Positions 35,037-43,949 of a DNA stretch of 64,000 bases are shown here, piece after piece. The position numbers and the translations under genes are program-made. The DNA is from Microbulbifer hydrolyticus (GTDB taxonomy: Bacteria; Pseudomonadota; Gammaproteobacteria; Pseudomonadales; Cellvibrionaceae): the NCBI RefSeq assembly GCF_009931115.1, contig NZ_CP047491.1:3361501-3425500 (forward strand), read 5' to 3'. The notes under the pieces are model-generated. The model did not search any database. It saw only the letters and a list, made by a program, of their open reading frames with translations, and was not told the origin of the DNA. Positions within the stretch are counted from its first letter, which is position 1. Each line of letters starts with the position of its first letter.

Positions 35037-35995
35037 GGCCCGGATTCCTTTGCCAACGCATCACTCCGGGCCTGCTGGTGGGTAACGGCGACAAATACAT
35101 CTTCCAGACTCGGCGTTACCGGCCCTACCCGCGCATCCAGCCCCTCCCGCGCCAGCACCTCCTCGATCTGGTGCTGATCAACCCTTTCCCCATCAATCAG
35201 CACACGCAGGCTGTTGCCAATCTGCGCCGCACTGATCACCCCCGGTATTGGCAACAAGGCACGCTTCGCCTGCCGTTGCCGGTCTGTCTCCACCAGCAGG
35301 GTGCTGCCATCCAGGTCGCCGGTGAGCTCGGCGGGGCTGCCATCCGCGACAAGCCGGCCACGATCGAGAATGGCGAGCCGGTGGCAGCGCTCGGCCTCGT
35401 CCATGTAATGGGTCGATACGAGAATCGTGGTACCCGCGTCAGTAAGTTCAAATAGCTTCTCCCAGAAGTCCCGCCGCGACTCCGGGTCAACCGCACTGGT
35501 GGGCTCGTCGAGAAACAGGAGCTCCGGCTTGTGGATGATGGCGCCCGCCAGGGCCAGGCGCTGTTTCTGGCCACCACTCATGGTCCCGGCGAGTTGATTC
35601 GCGCGCCCTTCAAAGTGGTATTCGGTTAACAGCTCATCGACGCGGGAACGCGCCTTTTTCGCGGGCATATTCTGCACTGCGGCGAGAAACTCCAGGTTTT
35701 CGCGCACGGTAAGATCGGTAAACAGGGAGAATTGCTGGGTCATGTAGCCGATATGCTGGCGCAATACCTCGGCCTGTTGGGGGATGGCCAGGCCCAGGAC
35801 TTCGATTTCACCCGCGGTTGGCGTAAGCAGGCCGCACAGCATCCGGATACTGGTGGACTTGCCGGAGCCATTCGGGCCGAGAAACCCATACACCTGACGA
35901 CGGTGCACCGTAAGGTCCAGATCATCGACGGCCTTCAGGCTGCCGAAGTGTTTACTCAGCCCCCGCGCCCTGATCGCGGTGTCACTTTCCGCCAT
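35033..35995 (-). CDS. ABC exporter ATP-binding protein
   Basis: A 320-residue ATPase: Walker A GPNGSGKST, signature MSGGQKQRL, Walker B LLFLDEPTSAVD and H-loop STHYMDEAE. Start choice is uncertain: ATG 35995 and ATG 36007 both lack a good ribosome site and overlap the adaptor gene by 14 or 26 bases, so coupling to it is likely. The frame stays open far upstream, but that part is antisense to nothing sensible and lies within the adaptor coding sequence. Confidence 0.9.
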   Translation of the reverse strand: MAESDTAIRARGLSKHFGSLKAVDDLDLTVHRRQVYGFLGPNGSGKSTSIRMLCGLLTPTAGEIEVLGLAIPQQAEVLRQHIGYMTQQFSLFTDLTVRENLEFLAAVQNMPAKKARSRVDELLTEYHFEGRANQLAGTMSGGQKQRLALAGAIIHKPELLFLDEPTSAVDPESRRDFWEKLFELTDAGTTILVSTHYMDEAERCHRLAILDRGRLVADGSPAELTGDLDGSTLLVETDRQRQAKRALLPIPGVISAAQIGNSLRVLIDGERVDQHQIEEVLAREGLDARVGPVTPSLEDVFVAVTHQQARSDALAKESGP

Positions 35996-37142
35996 CGTAG
36001 GGCCCATATTCGTCGGCGTGCTGATCCGAATCAGAGTGTGTTCCGCGGCCGGCCGGCTGTTGCGGCGGATCCCGGTCGCCCGGGTCGCGCAAGGGTTGAG
36101 GCCCGGAGTCTGGACTTCTTCCGGCAGTGGCGACACCGGCATTCAAAAATGTCGCCTTGAGCGGCACCCCCGCCGGCAAGTGCGCAGCATCCTCGCCCAG
36201 CTGTATTTCCGCGATATAACTGAGGCGAGTGACGTCGTCCCCGGTGAGGGCATAGTACGGTGTGAAGCTGGGTTCATTACGCACCATGCGGACCTTTCCC
36301 GAAAAGGGGCCAACTCGACCAGCTGGCGCACCGCCCTCTCCCCTGCGCTTGCCCAGCCCCTCAAGATGAATCTGCGCGCCCCCGCCGACCTGTACATCCA
36401 GTCGCACTCGCTGGGGAACATATACGCGGGCGTAAGGCGTTTCTCCGGTCAACATGATGACGAGAGAACCACCCACCGGCGCTTCGTCGCCCAACTTGAA
36501 AGGAATACTGTCGACAACGCCGGGCTGCGGCGCGCGCACCGTGAGTTTTTCCAGCAGCACACGCTGCGCCTGTGCCTGTGCGCGCGCCTCCGCCAGTGCC
36601 GCCTGCCCCTGCTCGATATCTTCCACACGCGTGCCGCGCTCCAGCTCCAGCAACTGCTCCTGCGCCACACGCACCTGGGCCTGGGCACTCTCTGCCGAAG
36701 CCTGGGCGGCATCAATATCCGACCTGGATGCGTAATTCTTTTTGCCCAGCTCCTGCAGCCGCCGGTAATCTGCGAGCCGGTCCCGGGCCTCGGCTTGTGC
36801 CGCTTCGACCTCCGCCCTGGCGCGCGCGATCTCTTCTACCCTGGGGCCGTCGTTCAATTCGTCCAGCGCCGCGGCCTGACGTGCCGCTGCCGCTTCAGCG
36901 GAACGCAAGCGTGCACGGGTTTGTTGGGGATCCAACTGCAGCAACACCTGGCCCTGCGCGACACGCTGCCCCTCACGCACGCGAATTTCGACGATTTTCT
37001 CCGCCACTGGCGCAGGCAGCGCTATGCGATCCCATTCCAGAGTTCCGAGTGCCACATCTTTCGGCTCGCTGCAGGAGGCGCCGAAAAACAGGACCAACAG
37101 GGCAAAGCCATACCAAAAGGATGACCCCAAAAGCGTTCGCAT
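35982..37142 (-). CDS. HlyD-family adaptor lipoprotein
   Basis: Periplasmic adaptor of an exporter, 386 residues. The N-terminus is lipoprotein-like (GASC). Biotinyl-lipoyl halves are IVEIRVREGQRVAQGQVLLQ and LTVRAPQPGVVDSI, separated by an Ala/Glu/Arg-rich helical hairpin (about 75-200). The last ~45 residues are a polar, Pro/Gly/Asp-rich tail beyond the conserved fold, and its end overlaps the ATPase start. First gene of the adaptor / ATPase / permease set (YbhG- or YhiI-like). Confidence 0.88.
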   Translation of the reverse strand: MRTLLGSSFWYGFALLVLFFGASCSEPKDVALGTLEWDRIALPAPVAEKIVEIRVREGQRVAQGQVLLQLDPQQTRARLRSAEAAAARQAAALDELNDGPRVEEIARARAEVEAAQAEARDRLADYRRLQELGKKNYASRSDIDAAQASAESAQAQVRVAQEQLLELERGTRVEDIEQGQAALAEARAQAQAQRVLLEKLTVRAPQPGVVDSIPFKLGDEAPVGGSLVIMLTGETPYARVYVPQRVRLDVQVGGGAQIHLEGLGKRRGEGGAPAGRVGPFSGKVRMVRNEPSFTPYYALTGDDVTRLSYIAEIQLGEDAAHLPAGVPLKATFLNAGVATAGRSPDSGPQPLRDPGDRDPPQQPAGRGTHSDSDQHADEYGPYDGGK

Positions 37143-37579
37143 CAAAGATTTCTTCTCAAACCTCCACACAGAGCTCAACAAAGAATCCTACCTTGTCGCG
37201 ACCATCAGCGAAAAGCCGTTTTACAGCAGCGTAAAAATCCCCCCAGGATTGCACGGTAAAAAACATTCCCAAAAATTATAAAAAAATTAACCCGCGAACA
37301 AAGCCTTCTTAAAAGAAGCATTTTTAAGAAAAAAAATTATGTAACGAGTGTCACCTTATTAAGCAGTTCCACCGGGATTCCCGTCTACACTCCATACAAA
37401 TTTCTCAAGGAATGAGATTTTCCACGTATTCGGGACGGCACAGACTCCTAAAATCGGGAAGAAAAAAATTTTCGGACCAAGAAGTAACAATAGGAGTATT
37501 CACAGGGGCTTGAATCCGCCTATTTCTGGAACGCTGGTCTCACCTTGAGCACGCCATTGATTAATTACTGGGGTCATCT
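37143..37579. other. AT-rich divergent promoter region before curli genes
   Basis: About 440 bases between the exporter (minus) and the csg locus (plus), with no gene. The part from 37200 to 37480 is notably AT-rich, as expected for curli control regions, which integrate many regulators. A hairpin-forming repeat lies at 37305-37330; no confident promoter can be placed. Confidence 0.6.
37305..37330. repeat. Overlapping inverted repeats upstream of csg locus
   Basis: CTTCTT-AA-AAGAAG (37305-37318) overlaps TTCTTAAAA-GAAGCAT-TTTTAAGAA (37306-37330), so the DNA can pair in two exclusive ways. Position, 250 bases before the regulator gene, suits an operator; alternatively it is chance in AT-rich DNA. 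Confidence 0.3.
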
Positions 37580-38173
37580 ATGCCGTTTCTCTTTTTGAGC
37601 GATTCCGGCCTTCACGGGGACTTGCTGTTCTCTCTCATTTCAGAGCAACTCCCACTCAACTGGGAAAAATCAGAATTTGGAAAGCAGAAGCACTGCCTCA
37701 ACACCTACGACGCGATTGTCGTTAATTGCTTTGTGCTTACGTCTAAATCCACACCGTGCGCAGAATTCAACTATATAAGAAACATCAACCACCCGAAAGT
37801 CCTACTGATAAATGTTCCCTGCGATTTATCCACCCATATCTCCGGACCACTGGAAGAACGGAAATTCGCATTCCTTTGCGACAGCAATACCGGACAACAG
37901 GAATTAATCCACCGGCTCGAGTCAGGACTACGAAGCTCTCGACCACAGGAAGATCCGGGCTACCGCACAAGACTACTACTGACCAAGCGTGAACAGGAAA
38001 TTCTTGCCCAGCTCACGACCGGGGAGCCGAACAGTATTATCGCCTCGCGCTTGCACCTGAGTGAGCACACCGTAAAAAACCACATGTATAACATTTTTCG
38101 GAAAATAGGTGTGAAGAACCGCCTGCAGGCTAGCAATTGGGCAAAACTGCATTTAGAGGTTGAGAGGACATGA
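37580..38173 (+). CDS. LuxR-family regulator, CsgD-like
   Basis: A 197-residue regulator with an atypical receiver-like N-terminus and a C-terminal LuxR HTH (about 132-195: LLTKREQEILAQLTTGEPN, LHLSEHTVKNHMYNIFRKI). The design and its position at the head of the curli genes match CsgD. The conserved phosphoacceptor context of true receivers is not obvious. Its stop overlaps the csgE start (ATGA), so regulator and secretion genes are co-translated, unlike E. coli where csgA is divergent from csgDEFG. Confidence 0.85.
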   Translation: MPFLFLSDSGLHGDLLFSLISEQLPLNWEKSEFGKQKHCLNTYDAIVVNCFVLTSKSTPCAEFNYIRNINHPKVLLINVPCDLSTHISGPLEERKFAFLCDSNTGQQELIHRLESGLRSSRPQEDPGYRTRLLLTKREQEILAQLTTGEPNSIIASRLHLSEHTVKNHMYNIFRKIGVKNRLQASNWAKLHLEVERT

Positions 38174-38616
38174 AGAGCCTCCTCTGGGTGGTTCTCCTTC
38201 TGGGATTAAGCACCCCTCTGGTCACCAGATCGGACGATATCGCGCCACTGGAAGAAGCTCCGGAAAAGCCCAGTAGCGGTCGCATTGAAGATGAAATTAG
38301 CGGGTTCAACGTGGATCAAACCATAACCCGAACCGGGCACGATTTCGCACGCTACATGAGTGAGTACCGAAATCTGAATTATCCGGATAGCGAGTACAAC
38401 CTCACCATCAGGGAGCGCCCCTCGGCCCGCTGGGGAAACCTCATCTGGATTACGTATAACAACGACACCGTCTTTCGGCGCTTTGTCAGCCCCAGCACCA
38501 ACAACATCAAGGCGCTGGCGGAAGAAGCGGCAACAATGATTCACGAAATGGTGCTGCAGGAAAAAATCCGTCAGGCGTTCACCGATCACTATGACCTAGG
38601 CAAGGATGAATTCTAA
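38170..38616 (+). CDS. csgE: Curli assembly chaperone
   Basis: Periplasmic adaptor that caps the CsgG channel and delivers curlin subunits. A signal peptide is followed by a 120-residue CsgE domain containing GFNVDQTITRTGHDFARYMS and LTIRERPSARWGNLIWI. Length is 148 residues. The TAA stop shares its last base with the csgF ATG. Confidence 0.92.
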   Translation: MKSLLWVVLLLGLSTPLVTRSDDIAPLEEAPEKPSSGRIEDEISGFNVDQTITRTGHDFARYMSEYRNLNYPDSEYNLTIRERPSARWGNLIWITYNNDTVFRRFVSPSTNNIKALAEEAATMIHEMVLQEKIRQAFTDHYDLGKDEF

Positions 38617-39035
38617 TGAAGAGCAAAATAGCGACCGCCATAACACTGGGTTCTTGCGTGGTCCTCGTCGGTACCAGCGCATTCGCCACAGAGCTCGTGT
38701 ATGAGCCTCGAAACCCTAACTTCGGTGGCAATCCCCTGAACGGCAACTACCTGATTTCCAATGCCCAATCCCAGGATGATCACAAAGACCCGGATCGCCC
38801 CGAAGACCTGTATAAGCAGCCGAGTGCGCTCGACCGGTTTACCGATTCCCTGGAAACCCGACTGCTCAACCAGCTGTTGACCGACGTGGGCAACGGCAAT
38901 AGCGGCGAACTGATAACCGACGATTTTATTGTCCAGATTGTGGATAACGATGGCGTACTCACGGTACTGGTCACCGATCGCGCTACCGGCGATACAAGTG
39001 AAATTGTCGTCAGTGGCCTCAACCCGACCAACTAA
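38616..39035 (+). CDS. csgF: Curli nucleation/attachment factor
   Basis: CsgF plugs the outer mouth of CsgG and anchors the nucleator. After the signal peptide (cleavage near AFAT) the mature N-terminus has the conserved ELVYEPRNPNFGGNPLNGN segment that inserts into the CsgG pore. Length is 139 residues. It sits between csgE and csgG, 123 bases before the latter. Confidence 0.94.
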   Translation: MKSKIATAITLGSCVVLVGTSAFATELVYEPRNPNFGGNPLNGNYLISNAQSQDDHKDPDRPEDLYKQPSALDRFTDSLETRLLNQLLTDVGNGNSGELITDDFIVQIVDNDGVLTVLVTDRATGDTSEIVVSGLNPTN

Positions 39036-39158
39036 TACTCACAGGCAAATCAGGCAGACGTACAACGAGGTTTGACTATCAACACCAAGTCCCCATAGAA
39101 GCATCCCGGACTGACTCGTTCATCCTGAATAATCGCGAATAAAACTGGAGAAAGCGTG

Positions 39159-40022
39159 ATGTTTAAAAGAGGTTCCATAATCGCTACCGCCTTGGCTTTT
39201 TTAGTGACGTCGAGTGGCTGCACCATGGTCAAGAACACCGGCGACGCCCTGTTCGGCCCCGGGCTTGAGGAAGCCAAGCTGACTCCGCGGAATGACACCT
39301 ATCGCGACTTGCTAAACCTCCCCCAGCCCAAGGGAAAAATCCTTGCTGCGGTATACAACTTCCGCGACCAAACCGGTCAGTACAAGCCCGCACCCGCCAG
39401 TAGCTTTTCCACCGCGGTGACCCAGGGCGCCGCGTCCATGCTGATGAATGTACTGAACGAGTCAGGGTGGTTTATTCCGCTGGAGCGGGAGGGCCTGCAA
39501 AACCTGCTCACCGAGCGGAAAATCATCCGTGCAGCACTGGCCAAGCCCGATGCACCTGAAAACAACCTGATGCTCCCCTCACTGGTTGCCGCCAATATCC
39601 TGCTCGAAGGTGGAATTGTGGCCTATGACACGAATATACGCACCGGTGGCGCTGGCGCCCGCTACTTCGGCATTGGCGCCGATGAGCAGTACCGGGTAGA
39701 CCAGATCACGGTGAATCTGCGCGCGGTGGACATTCGCTCCGGCCGGGTACTCCACTCCGTATTGACCTCGAAAACCGTCTATTCAAAGGCCATCAGTGCA
39801 GACGTATTCCGCTACGTGAAATTCAAGCGACTGCTGGAAATTGAACTGGGAACCACCACTAATGAACCCGCCCAGTTGGCACTGCTTTCCGCGATGGAAT
39901 CGGCTGTCATTCATTTGATTGGCCAGGGCATCGTCAATAATTCCTGGGCGCTGCAGAACCCGGATGAGATCAACAATCCGGTGCTGCAGTACTACCTGAA
40001 TGAAAGCATCGCCATTCTGTAA
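39159..40022 (+). CDS. csgG: Curli secretion channel lipoprotein
   Basis: Outer-membrane nonameric channel for curlin export, 287 residues with lipobox SSGC (Cys21). Family blocks are strong: WFIPLEREGLQNLLTERKII, GARYFGIGAD and ILLEGGIVAYD. At the constriction, E. coli CsgG has Tyr51, Asn55 and Phe56; the aligned residues here are Ala78, Ser82 and Phe83 (in KPAPASSFSTAV), so two of the three are smaller. ATG 39159 has GGAG eight bases upstream; the GTG just before it is less likely. Confidence 0.95.
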   Translation: MFKRGSIIATALAFLVTSSGCTMVKNTGDALFGPGLEEAKLTPRNDTYRDLLNLPQPKGKILAAVYNFRDQTGQYKPAPASSFSTAVTQGAASMLMNVLNESGWFIPLEREGLQNLLTERKIIRAALAKPDAPENNLMLPSLVAANILLEGGIVAYDTNIRTGGAGARYFGIGADEQYRVDQITVNLRAVDIRSGRVLHSVLTSKTVYSKAISADVFRYVKFKRLLEIELGTTTNEPAQLALLSAMESAVIHLIGQGIVNNSWALQNPDEINNPVLQYYLNESIAIL

Positions 40023-40069
40023 TCAATAAAGGGAAATAATTCCCGACTTACGCGAGAGTCAGAGTTTCC

Positions 40070-40624
40070 ATGCCAACAAAAGCTTGCCGCGCCCAAAGAA
40101 CCTGCGCACTGATCTCACTGATTTACGCATGCACTGCGTTCGCGCATCTTGCTCATTCCGCTGAGGTGAATGAAATCTCTGAACTGGAAGCGAGCAGCGA
40201 GCTGGAATTGTTCGGCGCCTATTCCATCGCTAACCTCGCCATCATCAATCAGGAAGGCAATTTCAACCATATTTCCGCAGAGCAATCCGGCACCATCAAC
40301 TTTCTCTCGGCTCAACAGATAGGCTTCAAGAATCTTCTCTTGATTACGCAGGCGGGCGAAGCGAACAGCGTCATCGCGCAGCAGCTTGGAGACAGCAACA
40401 TTGCCGCGCTACTGCAGGCCGGATACGAGAACATGATTCTGCTTGAGCAGACAGGATTCGGGCACAAGGCGGGCATTACTCAATACGGCGTGCGGAACTC
40501 CGCCACGGTGGAGCAGATTGGGCTGTCAAACCAGGTAACAATCAACCAGCGCGGCAACGGACTTCACACTTCGGTCACCCAGTCCGGGGTTTCCATGAAT
40601 ACCACCATCAATCAGTACGACTGA
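40070..40624 (+). CDS. csgB: Curlin-repeat protein, probable CsgB-type nucleator
   Basis: A 184-residue secreted protein: signal peptide, about 25 residues rich in Glu/Ser, then roughly ten 11-residue strand units of the curlin type (Q-x-G-x-x-N spacing, for example QYGVRNSATVEQIGLSNQVT). Its short size and position after csgG suggest the minor subunit that seeds the fibre. The symbol follows position and size; sequence alone does not separate CsgB from CsgA. Confidence 0.75.
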   Translation: MPTKACRAQRTCALISLIYACTAFAHLAHSAEVNEISELEASSELELFGAYSIANLAIINQEGNFNHISAEQSGTINFLSAQQIGFKNLLLITQAGEANSVIAQQLGDSNIAALLQAGYENMILLEQTGFGHKAGITQYGVRNSATVEQIGLSNQVTINQRGNGLHTSVTQSGVSMNTTINQYD

Positions 40625-40652
40625 TGGCCGGGCAAGATTCTGAGCAATAGAC

Positions 40653-41570
40653 ATGCGCGTATCCAGGTTTCTGAATTCAAAACTGCCTTTCCGCTTTTGC
40701 GCAGCACTGATGGTTTCTTTTGCCGCCAGTGAAAGCTCGTCAGAGGAAAACACCGCTTACCAGTATCAGGATGGCCTCGCGAACCTGGCAATATCCGAGC
40801 AGGCGGCACCCGACTCCCGCAAGAATATGTTTGAACAGGAACAACAAGGGGTCGGTAACATCGCGGAGGGTACCCAGAAGGGAGAAACCAGTAGCCGAAT
40901 TTCTCAAGTTCAGGACGGCACCTATAACACTATCCGCTCCCAGCAGCAGTTCGGATCTGCCAATACCATCCAGAACCTGCAGGTGGGCGCAGAGAATACC
41001 GCCAACACCTTGCAGTCCGTGTCTTACGACAATGCGGTAACTGCTCGCCAGAGCGGCTTCGGCAACCTTTCCGACGTGAAGCAATTAAACAGTAACTACA
41101 ACAAAGTACAGGTCACACAAGTCGGTATTTTTAATCAGGCCGACATCTCCCAAAGCACCAGTTTTTACGACCGGGCTTTCGTCGAACAGCGTGGCAATGA
41201 CAATGAAACCAATGTGGACCAGAGGGGCTTTGTGCTGTTTTCAGCGATTACGCAGCAAGGGGCCTTCAACATGGTCAGCGCGCGACAGAGCGGCACCCAA
41301 CAGGAGGTAGACATCCTGCAAACCGGGTTTGCCAATCAGACCAATCTGATGCAGGTTGATAACAACAATAATATTAGCGCCACCCAAAGTGGCTCCTTCA
41401 ACCAACTGGGCGTCATGCAAAGTGGTGCTTTTGGGCTGGGCGGTAGCCACCAGTCGGTGATCAGCCAAGTCGGTAATTTCAACGCCACTGCCATCTTGCA
41501 GACAGGCACGTCATCCACTGCGGTCGTCACCCAATTCGGCAATGGCAATTCCGTCTCGCTGACCCACTGA
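40653..41570 (+). CDS. Large curlin-repeat protein
   Basis: A 305-residue protein with a signal peptide and about 20 imperfect 11-residue curlin units (QSGFGNLSDVKQ, QTGFANQTNLMQ, QSGSFNQLGVMQ). The units contain more charged and aromatic residues than those of the two downstream curlins. It follows the csgB-like gene by 28 bases in the same transcript, so it may be a second minor subunit or an adaptor between nucleator and major fibre. Confidence 0.8.
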   Translation: MRVSRFLNSKLPFRFCAALMVSFAASESSSEENTAYQYQDGLANLAISEQAAPDSRKNMFEQEQQGVGNIAEGTQKGETSSRISQVQDGTYNTIRSQQQFGSANTIQNLQVGAENTANTLQSVSYDNAVTARQSGFGNLSDVKQLNSNYNKVQVTQVGIFNQADISQSTSFYDRAFVEQRGNDNETNVDQRGFVLFSAITQQGAFNMVSARQSGTQQEVDILQTGFANQTNLMQVDNNNNISATQSGSFNQLGVMQSGAFGLGGSHQSVISQVGNFNATAILQTGTSSTAVVTQFGNGNSVSLTH

Positions 41571-42010
41571 TTGCCACATCTCTCCGGGCGTCACTCCCTT
41601 TCCTCACGCACTGCACTTTTCCCCAAAAGGGAAAATGTGCGCCATTTTTCGCAATTTCAGTTATGAAACCCAGCGAACGGGAATAAAAACTGATTAAAAA
41701 TTGTACTTTCTTCCTAGGGTTTCATGACTTCCGTCCTATAGCGCCCCACCCTCTCACCTACAACACTCTATACATCAAGGTTACTTTTCACCCAACCTGA
41801 TTAAATATCAACCAACTTAAAGCTGTGCTCAGCGAACTCGATTGTCACTGGAAATCGATGAATACAGAGAGTATCGGGAGGCCGTAAGCGCTTGAACAGT
41901 CAGCCGCAAACACGACCTACCCCACACGAATATGGCGCTGCCTTCAGCACCATAATTAATCAGCACCCCCGGGGCTGGTTGTATTAACGTCCGAAGTAAA
42001 GGAGCAACTC
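41571..42010 (+). other. Promoter/leader region of the major curlin genes
   Basis: A 440-base gene-free stretch, AT-rich between about 41640 and 41860, upstream of the two long curlins. It separates them from the secretion genes, so independent high-level expression is likely. I could not place a convincing -35/-10 pair or terminator. Confidence 0.5.
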
Positions 42011-42886
42011 ATGAAGACGTTTTCCCCCATCGCCGCAGCAGTCCTACTGGCCGTGAGCGGAGCAGCTTTTGCGGGTGGTAACACCGCAAACCAAACTCAG
42101 GTCGGTATTGTCAACGATGCCGACGCAGTCCAGACCGGCCCGGCCACCTGGTTCAACACTATTAACCAAACCCAGTTTGGCTTGTTCAACGACGCCTATG
42201 CAGAGCAGGACGTACAGCTGCTCAGCACCATCACACAAACCCAACTCGGTGCCTTCAACGACGCTAACGCATTGCAGCAGGTTGGCGCCTTCAACAGCAG
42301 CACCAGTCTGCAGATCGGTATTGGTAACGATGCCTTTACCTTACAGCAGGCAGCCCTGCTGAACAGCGCTTCAATCTTCCAGGCAGGCGCCTTCAACGCG
42401 TCAGGCATCGTGCAGCTACTGGCTGTCGGTAACTCCGCCAGTTCTACTCAGGTAGGTGCAGGCAACCTTCAGGGCACACTGCAGGTTGCCAGCTTCGGCT
42501 CGAATGCAGACACCACCCAACTGGGATTGTTCAACGTCGCAGGCACCGTACAGACTGGCATCGCACAGGATTCTGACATCCTGCAAGTCGGTGTTGCGAA
42601 CGTTGCAGGCGTACTGCAGGGTGGCCTGGGCAACTCGTCCAGTGTTAACCAGTTTGGCGCTTTGAACCTGGCCGGAGTGTCTCAAGCTGGCGCATTTAAC
42701 AGCCAAACCACTACCCAGATTGGGCTCCTTAACGGTGCAGGTACCGCGCAACTCGGTATTGGCCACGACTCTACAACCACTCAGGTTGGCCTGCTGAACG
42801 GGCACCTGACCACTCAGGTTGGCCTGTTTGAAAATGCCACTGCTCTGCAGGTCGGTATTGGCAACACCGGCAGCATCATGCAGTAA
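42011..42886 (+). CDS. csgA: Major curlin subunit 1
   Basis: A 291-residue secreted protein with AAGGAG before the ATG, a signal peptide ending in AFA, and about 23 units of 11 residues in the pattern Q-x-G-x-x-N. The x positions are unusually hydrophobic (QLGLFN, QIGLLN, QAGAFN) where E. coli has mainly Gly/Asn, and few charged residues occur, so a long and very apolar amyloid is expected. The symbol is by role; the downstream paralogue has the same length. Confidence 0.85.
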   Translation: MKTFSPIAAAVLLAVSGAAFAGGNTANQTQVGIVNDADAVQTGPATWFNTINQTQFGLFNDAYAEQDVQLLSTITQTQLGAFNDANALQQVGAFNSSTSLQIGIGNDAFTLQQAALLNSASIFQAGAFNASGIVQLLAVGNSASSTQVGAGNLQGTLQVASFGSNADTTQLGLFNVAGTVQTGIAQDSDILQVGVANVAGVLQGGLGNSSSVNQFGALNLAGVSQAGAFNSQTTTQIGLLNGAGTAQLGIGHDSTTTQVGLLNGHLTTQVGLFENATALQVGIGNTGSIMQ

Positions 42887-42913
42887 GCCGGAAGCCTGTC
42901 TTTCAAGCTACCG

Positions 42914-42940
42914 GGGCGGCCGCAAGGCCGCCCATCTTTT
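42914..42940 (+). terminator. Terminator or attenuator between curlins
   Basis: GGGCGGCC-GCAA-GGCCGCCC (42914-42933) followed by ATCTTTT. The T-tract is short, so partial read-through into the second curlin is likely, which would set the subunit ratio. Confidence 0.65.
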
Positions 42941-43002
42941 AGTGAAGACAAGGCAGCCTCTCCCGCAATCTCCCTTTGAGGTAAGCAGTAAAGGAGATTC
43001 TA

Positions 43003-43878
43003 GTGAAATCCGTAATTCCTCTCACGGCAGCGGTACTTCTCGCCACAAGCGGGATGGCCATCGCTGATGAAAACACCGCGATTCTTAACCAGAATGGCGT
43101 AGCCAACAATGCGGTAGCGGACCAGGATGACGCCGGAGCAATCGGCAATACCATTCTGCAAAACCAGACCGGCTTTTTGAATGAAGCCTATGCAGAACAG
43201 GTGTCGGTATCCCAAAGCACCATCATGCAAGTGCAGGAAGGCGCATTTAACAATGCCTATTCCCTGCAGTCCGGCGGCACGGACCACACTGCGATCATTC
43301 AGCAGGGTGGCGCAGGAAACAGCGCAAATACCTTCCAGTTTGGTGGCAGCGCAAATACGGCGATAATTCAGCAACAGGGCTTCAGCAATGAAGGCACTGT
43401 TTTACAAATCGCCGGCTCCGGTAACACCGCAATGATTCAACAGACAGGCACATTGCTCAACGCCTTTATCGGCCAATATGGGAGCCTGGATTCTGATGCG
43501 TACATTATTCAAAGTGGGGTCGATAACGAAGCCGAAATCGCCCAGGTCGGCGTCGGTCATATCGCGACCATTACCCAGAGTGGCCTGCTGAATTATGCCG
43601 CCGCCAATCAGGCGGGCTTCTACAACAACGTAGACATAATGCAGGATGGTATTGGCAACCGGGCTTTGGTTTTCCAGGCCGGATGGTATCACTCTGCCGT
43701 TTTGGATCAGATTGGCCAATTCAACAGTGCCGTAATCAATCAGCTGGGACTCGGGCATTCCGCTATCGTGAGTCAGTCTGGCCTTCTCAACGACGCCTAT
43801 ATTAGTCAGACGGGCATTGCCGAAACGGCAATCATCAATCAGGTGGGCATCGGCAATACTGCCACGGTGTTACAGTAA
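43003..43878 (+). CDS. Major curlin subunit 2
   Basis: A 291-residue paralogue of the preceding protein, exactly the same length, starting at GTG with AAAGGAGA upstream. It has a signal peptide ending near AIA and about 23 curlin units (QQGFSNEGTVLQ, QSGLLNDAYISQ, QVGIGNTATVLQ). N-terminal units align well with subunit 1 (NEAYAEQ with NDAYAEQ), the rest diverge more and contain more Asp/Glu/Tyr. Probably an old tandem duplication followed by specialisation. Confidence 0.85.
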   Translation: MKSVIPLTAAVLLATSGMAIADENTAILNQNGVANNAVADQDDAGAIGNTILQNQTGFLNEAYAEQVSVSQSTIMQVQEGAFNNAYSLQSGGTDHTAIIQQGGAGNSANTFQFGGSANTAIIQQQGFSNEGTVLQIAGSGNTAMIQQTGTLLNAFIGQYGSLDSDAYIIQSGVDNEAEIAQVGVGHIATITQSGLLNYAAANQAGFYNNVDIMQDGIGNRALVFQAGWYHSAVLDQIGQFNSAVINQLGLGHSAIVSQSGLLNDAYISQTGIAETAIINQVGIGNTATVLQ

Positions 43879-43900
43879 TCTTTTAGACATCTGCAAATAA

Positions 43901-43930
43901 AATAAGGCGGCCAATGGCCGCCTTATTCTT
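43901..43930. terminator. Bidirectional terminator csg / greA
   Basis: AATAAGGCGGCC-AAT-GGCCGCCTTATT: a 12-bp perfect stem (43901-43912 with 43916-43927) between the convergent curlin and greA genes. Confidence 0.85.
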
Positions 43931-43949
43931 TAAGAGAGGATCGCAAAGG

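Noticed and set aside
40070..43878. DNA-level repeats across the curlin genes
   Set aside because: The periodicity is in the protein (11 residues, Q-G-N); the DNA units are too diverged to count as a satellite.
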